This document shows, piece by piece, positions 5,852 to 10,187 of a DNA stretch of 10,187 bases. Origin of the DNA: Ferruginibacter sp. (GTDB lineage: Bacteria > Bacteroidota > Bacteroidia > Chitinophagales > Chitinophagaceae); contig JANXOQ010000349.1 in NCBI GenBank assembly GCA_025357775.1, forward strand, positions 1 to 10,187. The letters are read 5' to 3'. Position 1 is the first letter of the stretch. Each line of letters starts with the position of its first letter. The notes beneath the pieces were generated by a model. It searched no databases and was not told the DNA's origin. It worked only from the letters and a program-made list of their open reading frames with translations. Position numbers and translations under genes: made by a program.

Positions 5852-7975
5852 TTATTTAAAAATTTGATAAGTAATAAAACTAAAAAAATATGCCAACGCC
5901 GTCATATATATAAATTGTATAATCGGATATTTCCAAGATTTTGTTTCTCTTTTAACAATAGCTAGTGTGCTCATGCATTGCATAGCTATTACATAAAAAA
6001 TAAGTAGAGACAACCCTGTAGCAAGGTCGTATACTTTTGTTCCATTTGGTCTTAGAGCAGTTGCCATTTTATGTCTAAGAGTGCTACTATTTTCATCTGC
6101 CCCATCTCCTACTGAATACAATGTAGCCATTGTGCCTACAAATACTTCTCTAGCTGCAAAAGATGTAATTATTGCAATACTGATTTTCCAATCATATCCA
6201 AGTGGACGTATGGCTGGCTCTATAAAATTTCCTACTATGCCAGCAAATGAATTTTGTAAAAGAGCCGTTTTTCTTTCTTTATCTAACGACTGTTTTTGTA
6301 ATGGAGCAGCTACAATCAAAGCATCATATTTTGCAGAAACTGCTTTCATTTTTTCGGCAGGGCCAAATGTACTTAGTATCCAAAGTAGCAAGCTTATTAT
6401 CATTATTACCTTACCTGCATCTACCACAAATATTTTTGCCTTTTCCACCATCGTTATCACAATATTTTTCCAACGAGGAGCTCGGTATTTTGGCAATTCT
6501 AGTATAAAAAAGCTTCGTTCTGTACTCTTTATAAACCATTTCATTATCCATGATACAAGAAGAGCTAGTACAGTACCTAGCAAATAAAGCAGCATCATTA
6601 CCAAGCCTTGTAAACTTAAAAAACCAAAGTATAATTTAGATGGAATAACCAGCGCAATTAAAATAGTGTAAACCGGCAAACGAGCACTACAACTCATAAG
6701 CGGCGTTATCATAATAGTAAGTAATCGTTCTTTTTTATTTTCAATATTTCTTGCACTCATAATGGCTGGTACAGCGCATGCATAAGCACTTATCATAGGC
6801 ATTACACTTTTTCCGTTTAGCCCTACTTTTCGCATTAGCTTATCAGTAAGAAAACTTATGCGTGCCATATACCCTGTGTCTTCTAACAGCGTTATTAGCC
6901 CAAACAATATCATTATCTGTGGTATAAAAACTAATATTCCGCTTAAGCCAGCTAGTATTCCATTTACACATAAATCACTAAACCAACCTTGCGCTGGTAG
7001 CAGTGAAGAAACCCAACTAGTAAGCTTTACAAATGTCCACTCTATTCCATCCATCGGAAAACGAGCAAGCCAATAAACTGATTGAAACATCACAAACAAA
7101 ACTGCTAACAAAATAAAATAACCGCCAATCCTGTGAAGAAAGATGTTATCCAATCTTTCATTCATTAAAGATTTTTTTAGGGGGTCGTCTTCTATAACTG
7201 TTAATTGCATAATTTGTTTTATGCGTGTGTAACGTTGCATAATTTCTTCTGCCTGTGTTTTGGTGGCATTAAAATTATTATCCGTTTTTATTTTTTCAAT
7301 GGCTATTTTTTGCGAAGCTGTAAAGGAAAAATGAGTTGTGTTTATAAGATGGTGTACAATTTTATAAGTACTTGTGCCAACTAGTATTTTTTTTGTTTCA
7401 TTTATGGCATTTGTGTTAGCGATATTTTCTTCTATAAAATCTCTTTCTGATTTATACGAAATATTATCTGTAAGCTGCTCTATAGATTTTTTTAAAGCAG
7501 CAAGCCCTTTATTATTTCGTGGGTTAACAGCTACAATTGGCACCCCCAATTCTCTTTCCATGCCTGCTATATCTATTTCTGTACCAATTTTGCTGGCCAT
7601 ATCCATCATAGTAAATGCTATTACTACAGGTATTTTTAGGTCTATTATTTGAGAGCAAAAAAGTAAATTTCTTTTAAGGTTACTAGCATCCGCAACTAAT
7701 ATTATCATATCTGGCTGGGCATCTGCATCCTCACCCATAAGCACATTATAAGCTACCCATTCATCTGCACGTTTTGGGTAAAGGCTGTAAGTGCCAGGCA
7801 AGTCAATAATGGTGGCATCAATATTATCGGCTATTTTACAGCTACCACTTTTTTTATCAACTGTAACACCAGGAAAATTGCCTACCTGCTGGTTAAGCCC
7901 AGTGAGGGCATTAAACAAAGATGTTTTGCCACTGTTAGGGTTGCCTACTAATGCTATGTTTCTTTTTTTGCTCAA
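5852..7975 (-). CDS. feoB: Ferrous iron transporter FeoB
   Basis: FeoB is an inner-membrane Fe2+ importer with a cytosolic N-terminal G domain. The 707-residue protein shows G1 GNPNSGKT (11-18), the Thr38 switch NFPGVTVD, G3 DLPGT (58-62) and a G4 variant TMMD (122-125) in place of the usual NMxD. A helical linker follows to about residue 280. The membrane half has two Gate regions: SAYACAVPA with Cys400, PLMSCSARLPVY with Cys429, and later AAREVFVGTMATLYS. Cys667 lies in MQCMSTLAIVKRET before the last membrane helix. These cysteines match those conserved in other FeoB proteins. The start is TTG at 7975: an in-frame stop lies four codons upstream (7985-7987), and no ATG precedes the P-loop. 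No feoA gene or FeoA domain is present in the window. A -7 box ends 24 bases before the start. No clear Fur site was recognised. Confidence 0.96.
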   Translation of the reverse strand: MSKKRNIALVGNPNSGKTSLFNALTGLNQQVGNFPGVTVDKKSGSCKIADNIDATIIDLPGTYSLYPKRADEWVAYNVLMGEDADAQPDMIILVADASNLKRNLLFCSQIIDLKIPVVIAFTMMDMASKIGTEIDIAGMERELGVPIVAVNPRNNKGLAALKKSIEQLTDNISYKSERDFIEENIANTNAINETKKILVGTSTYKIVHHLINTTHFSFTASQKIAIEKIKTDNNFNATKTQAEEIMQRYTRIKQIMQLTVIEDDPLKKSLMNERLDNIFLHRIGGYFILLAVLFVMFQSVYWLARFPMDGIEWTFVKLTSWVSSLLPAQGWFSDLCVNGILAGLSGILVFIPQIMILFGLITLLEDTGYMARISFLTDKLMRKVGLNGKSVMPMISAYACAVPAIMSARNIENKKERLLTIMITPLMSCSARLPVYTILIALVIPSKLYFGFLSLQGLVMMLLYLLGTVLALLVSWIMKWFIKSTERSFFILELPKYRAPRWKNIVITMVEKAKIFVVDAGKVIMIISLLLWILSTFGPAEKMKAVSAKYDALIVAAPLQKQSLDKERKTALLQNSFAGIVGNFIEPAIRPLGYDWKISIAIITSFAAREVFVGTMATLYSVGDGADENSSTLRHKMATALRPNGTKVYDLATGLSLLIFYVIAMQCMSTLAIVKRETKSWKYPIIQFIYMTALAYFFSFITYQIFK

Positions 7976-7999
7976 CAGATAGTTTTATTTGCCTTTTAG

Positions 8000-8007
8000 C
8001 AAAAATA
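8000..8007 (-). promoter_or_regulatory. Bacteroidota -7 box of feoB
   Basis: Read leftward this is TATTTTTG, an exact TAnnTTTG match 24 bases before the TTG start at 7975. It lies in the 129-base region divergent with the M28 peptidase. I saw no convincing Fur-type palindrome, so iron control is not demonstrated from sequence. Confidence 0.5.
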
Positions 8008-8052
8008 AGGATTAGCAATGTTTGAAGGGTTACGATTTAGAGAATTGTAAAA

Positions 8053-8090
8053 TAGTTTTGATAAGTTGAGGATAAGAGGTTTTATCTTTG
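8053..8090 (+). promoter_or_regulatory. Promoter of the M28 peptidase gene (-33 and -7 elements)
   Basis: The -7 box TATCTTTG (8083-8090) matches TAnnTTTG exactly, and TTTG at 8057-8060 lies 22 bases upstream, within the range accepted for the -33 element. Initiation near 8094-8097 leaves a leader of about 10 bases before ATG 8105 and falls downstream of the TTG at 8066, ruling out that earlier start for this transcript. TAGTTTTG at 8053-8060 also matches TAnnTTTG, so a second upstream initiation site is possible. Confidence 0.6.
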
Positions 8091-8104
8091 TTAAAATAAT
8101 CTTT

Positions 8105-9718
8105 ATGAAATATTTTTTAATAGTAATATTTTTTGCATCACAAACATCGTTCGCTCAAAAAATAACAAAAGAAGAGAAAAAAATAATTGACAATCTAAAA
8201 AAAAGTATTAATTTTTTAGCAGATGATAAACTAGAAGGAAGAAGAACTGGTACTGCTGGGGAAAAACTTGCATACGAGTTTATACAAAAAGAATTTAAGA
8301 AAGCAGGATTAGAAACGTTTACTACAAATAAAAGTTATATCCAAGACTTTACAATAACTGGGGGTAAAGAAATAGGCAACGAAAATTATTTGGTACTTGG
8401 AGATATTATGTACTCATTAGAAAAAGAAGATTTTCCATTTGCATTTTCGGGTGCTGCAAAAGATATTGACCTAAAAAAAATAAAAAACGATATTGCTAAA
8501 ATAGATTTAGCAACTATATTAAAAGAAAATGAAAACAACCCACATTTTAATTTAAATGATAAAATATACAACCTTTCAAAAAATTCACAGGCAGAAAAAA
8601 AACAGGCGGTTATTTTCTTTAATTCATCTAACATAATAGAAAAATTAACTTTTGATGCTAGAGACAATGCTGAGCAACTTCTTATACCTGTAATTTATTT
8701 AACAAAAAATATTGCAGAGAAATTAGGAGATGTAAGCTCCTCCGCTACTTTGAATGTGTTGATAAAAGAAAAGAAAAAAACAGGTCACAATGTAATTGGT
8801 TACATAAATAACAATGCTACAAATACAATTATTATTGGCGCACACTACGATCACCTCGGCTATGGCGAAGACCACAACTCTTTGTACACAGGTGCTACGC
8901 CTATGATACATAATGGTGCAGATGATAATGCAAGCGGCACAGCTGCATTATTAGAAATGGCAAAGTTTTTTAAAAAATCTACTTACAAAAAATATAACTT
9001 TTTATTTATTTCTTTTTCGGGAGAAGAGCTTGGTTTGTTTGGTTCGAAATACTTTACAGATAACGCAGGGCTTGAACTAAAGACCGTAAACTATATGATA
9101 AACATGGATATGGTAGGTAGGCTAAATGACAGTACCCATGGCATTACAATTGGTGGTTATGGTACTTCCCCTACTTGGGGTAAGATTTTAAAGAAAGATG
9201 ATACTTATTTTAAAATAAACTTTGACAGTAGTGGTAGTGGTCCAAGCGACCATACCTCTTTTTATAAAAAAGATATTCCAGTATTGTTTTTCTTTACAGG
9301 CAGCCATAAAGATTATCATAAACCCACAGATGATGCTGATAAAATAAATTATACTGGTGAATTACAAATAATAAAATATATACAAAATATTATTGCGCAA
9401 ACAAATAATATGGATAAAATTTCTTTTACCAAAACAAGAGAAGTGAGTATGGGTAAAAGTAGTTTTAAAGTAAGCCTTGGTGTAATGCCAGATTATACTT
9501 TTAGTGGGAGCGGAGTGCTAGTAGATGGGGTTTCAGAAAATAGACCAGCGCAAAAGGCTGGTATAAAAGTTGGAGATATTTTGGTGCAACTTGGTGAGCA
9601 TAAATTTAATGATGTGCAAACTTATATGGATGCACTTAATAAATTTAACAAAGGAGAAAATACCAATGTGAAAGTGAAAAGAGGGAAAGAAGAATTATTA
9701 TTACCTGTTACATTTTAA
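8105..9718 (+). CDS. Secreted M28-family zinc metallopeptidase with C-terminal PDZ domain
   Basis: Predicted exported aminopeptidase-type metallohydrolase of 537 residues. The signal peptide MKYFLIVIFFASQTSFA is followed by Gln18. The M28 domain shows LADDKLEGRRTGTAGE near residue 40, typical of this group. The two-zinc site ligands are His247 in GAHYDHLG, Asp273 in GADDNASG, Glu307/Glu308 in FSGEELGLFGS (one catalytic, one a ligand), Asp335 in NMDMVGRL and His405 in YHKPTDDADK. A lysine- and asparagine-rich insert before the catalytic core (about 80-230), containing IPVIYLTK, looks like a divergent PA domain. A PDZ domain fills residues about 457-537 (GSGVLVDGVSENRPAQKAGIKVGDILVQLG). The start is ATG 8105 rather than TTG 8066, because the signal peptide begins there and the promoter box overlaps the longer version. 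Substrate is unknown; peptide scavenging or envelope turnover are possible. Confidence 0.93.
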   Translation: MKYFLIVIFFASQTSFAQKITKEEKKIIDNLKKSINFLADDKLEGRRTGTAGEKLAYEFIQKEFKKAGLETFTTNKSYIQDFTITGGKEIGNENYLVLGDIMYSLEKEDFPFAFSGAAKDIDLKKIKNDIAKIDLATILKENENNPHFNLNDKIYNLSKNSQAEKKQAVIFFNSSNIIEKLTFDARDNAEQLLIPVIYLTKNIAEKLGDVSSSATLNVLIKEKKKTGHNVIGYINNNATNTIIIGAHYDHLGYGEDHNSLYTGATPMIHNGADDNASGTAALLEMAKFFKKSTYKKYNFLFISFSGEELGLFGSKYFTDNAGLELKTVNYMINMDMVGRLNDSTHGITIGGYGTSPTWGKILKKDDTYFKINFDSSGSGPSDHTSFYKKDIPVLFFFTGSHKDYHKPTDDADKINYTGELQIIKYIQNIIAQTNNMDKISFTKTREVSMGKSSFKVSLGVMPDYTFSGSGVLVDGVSENRPAQKAGIKVGDILVQLGEHKFNDVQTYMDALNKFNKGENTNVKVKRGKEELLLPVTF

Positions 9719-9738
9719 ATAATGCAACTAAGACTTGA

Positions 9739-9765
9739 GCATAAATAAGTAAATACTTATTGTGC
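9739..9765. terminator. AT-rich hairpin after the M28 gene, possible terminator
   Basis: AATAAGTA (9744-9751) and TACTTATT (9754-9761) are perfectly complementary. GCA/TGC flanks (9739-9741 with 9763-9765) extend the stem with an unpaired base. It lies 20 bases after the stop codon and is followed by T-rich sequence (CTTTGTGTTTTG). Pairing is weak because it is almost all A-T, so termination may be only partial. Confidence 0.35.
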
Positions 9766-9796
9766 TTTGTGTTTTGCTTAGTGCCTTTGTGGTTAA
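9762..9796 (+). repeat. CTTTGTG-type degenerate repeat just upstream of a start codon
   Basis: The sequence holds GTGCTTTGTG, then TTTTGCTTA, then GTGCCTTTGTGG and TTAAAAG directly before ATG 9800. The unit (CTTTGTG or CTTAGTG, spaced about 9-10 bases) recurs in degenerate form. I recall very similar CTTTGTG/CTTAGTG strings ending in GGTTAAA in intergenic DNA of many unrelated bacteria, Bacteroidota included; this is memory, not a search result. TGCCTTTG (9782-9789) is one mismatch from the -7 box, so it could also act as a promoter. Confidence 0.45.
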
Positions 9797-9799
9797 AAG

Positions 9800-10187
9800 A
9801 TGAAATTAAAAATAGATACAGAAACTCTTATTGAAGAATTTTTTGAAAATACTTGCCTTATGGGCATAGTGGCCCCTGTAAAAGATTATTTATTTAGTTG
9901 GAATATAAATCAAAATATTGGGTATAACTTTAAAATAAACCACCATTTAGAAATACAATTAAGAAAAAAAGAAAGAAATTATTTTTTTTCTATTTATGAA
10001 TACATGGTGCCTGGTTGCACTTTGGTACATTATTTATACAATAACGAAGATGATGGAGAATATTTATTACCAGAGTTTAGACATTTAGATTTTCTTTGGT
10101 TGGCAAAAGGAGAACACATGAATACAGGAGAAATAAATTCATTACAGCAATCCATAAAACTATTACCAAATGTGCAATTGGTAACAG
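9800..10187 (+). CDS. IPExxxDY-like family protein, N-terminal part (3' end outside window)
   Basis: The frame opens at ATG 9800 and runs without a stop for 129 codons to the window edge. It begins MKLKIDTETLIEEFF and continues with LMGIVAPVKDYLFSWNIN, a hydrophobic-strand segment NYFFSIYEYMVPGC and LLPEFRHLDFLWLAKGE. The last segment and overall layout resemble the small cytoplasmic Bacteroidota family named after an IPE...DY motif, whose function is unknown. Here the motif reads LPE followed by DF, so the assignment is a likeness. In this phylum the family commonly sits just before pyruvate kinase, which would lie beyond the edge; that cannot be checked. There is no signal peptide. The coding call itself is firm, as composition matches the neighbours. 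It could be co-transcribed with the M28 gene if the weak hairpin between them is read through. Confidence 0.6.
   Translation, partial: MKLKIDTETLIEEFFENTCLMGIVAPVKDYLFSWNINQNIGYNFKINHHLEIQLRKKERNYFFSIYEYMVPGCTLVHYLYNNEDDGEYLLPEFRHLDFLWLAKGEHMNTGEINSLQQSIKLLPNVQLVT

Noticed and set aside
5682..5867. 61-codon rightward frame in the guaA-feoB gap
   Set aside because: It uses a TTG start, runs into the feoB 3' end, shows no family resemblance or strong promoter, and overlaps the G-free compositional tract.
6081..6587. 168-codon rightward frame inside feoB
   Set aside because: It is antisense to a well-supported membrane transporter and reads as a by-product of the FeoB codon pattern; no motif or promoter supports it.
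7976..8104. Possible Fur or other iron-responsive operator before feoB
   Set aside because: I looked for a symmetrical Fur-type palindrome near the -7 box and found none convincing by eye.
8386..8667. Leftward frame antisense to the M28 peptidase
   Set aside because: It mirrors a lysine- and asparagine-rich coding stretch, with no signal or domain of its own.
1..10187. A novel defence, mobile or biosynthetic system
   Set aside because: Every complete gene belongs to a known housekeeping or envelope family. There are no recombinases, transposases, CRISPR repeats, toxin-antitoxin pairs or composition shifts, so no new system can be supported.

Overview
This window is an AT-rich chromosomal segment of a member of the phylum Bacteroidota, most likely close to the Chitinophagaceae. 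Three things point there: a PorT-family protein of the type IX secretion system encoded directly after ubiE/menG; coding content typical of the phylum (a DUF4382-like tail, a periplasmic-binding-fold protein, a PDZ-bearing M28 peptidase and an IPExxxDY-like protein); and exact matches to the Bacteroidota sigma-A '-7' box TAnnTTTG just upstream of all six transcription-unit heads. The genes are intact and the composition looks even. I see no phage, transposon, CRISPR array, rRNA or tRNA.

Layout. At 1-113 lies the end of a rightward gene with a DUF4382-like C-terminus. It converges on the leftward pair ubiE/menG (908-1651) and porT (204-935), and a perfect 18-bp hairpin lies between the two stop codons. 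The ubiE promoter region is divergent with engB (1750-2406, rightward). EngB converges across 308 bases of hairpin-rich non-coding DNA on a leftward series: a secreted periplasmic-binding-fold protein (2715-3887), guaA (4114-5649) and feoB (5852-7975). Gaps of about 200 bases and a separate -7 box before each suggest these three are transcribed individually. FeoB is divergent with a secreted M28 zinc peptidase carrying a PDZ domain (8105-9718). The last gene, from 9800, is cut by the window edge and resembles the IPExxxDY family.

The genes do not form one pathway. They cover menaquinone synthesis (MenG), protein secretion (PorT), ribosome assembly (EngB), GMP synthesis (GuaA), ferrous iron uptake (FeoB) and envelope or periplasmic proteolysis (M28).

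I looked for a new system and found no convincing one. The points worth a second look are the consistent short-leader promoter pattern, which corrects two start codons and predicts almost leaderless ubiE and guaA messages; an obligatory non-ATG start of feoB and the lack of feoA; a CTTTGTG-rich element before the last gene; and a 54-base tract without G downstream of feoB.
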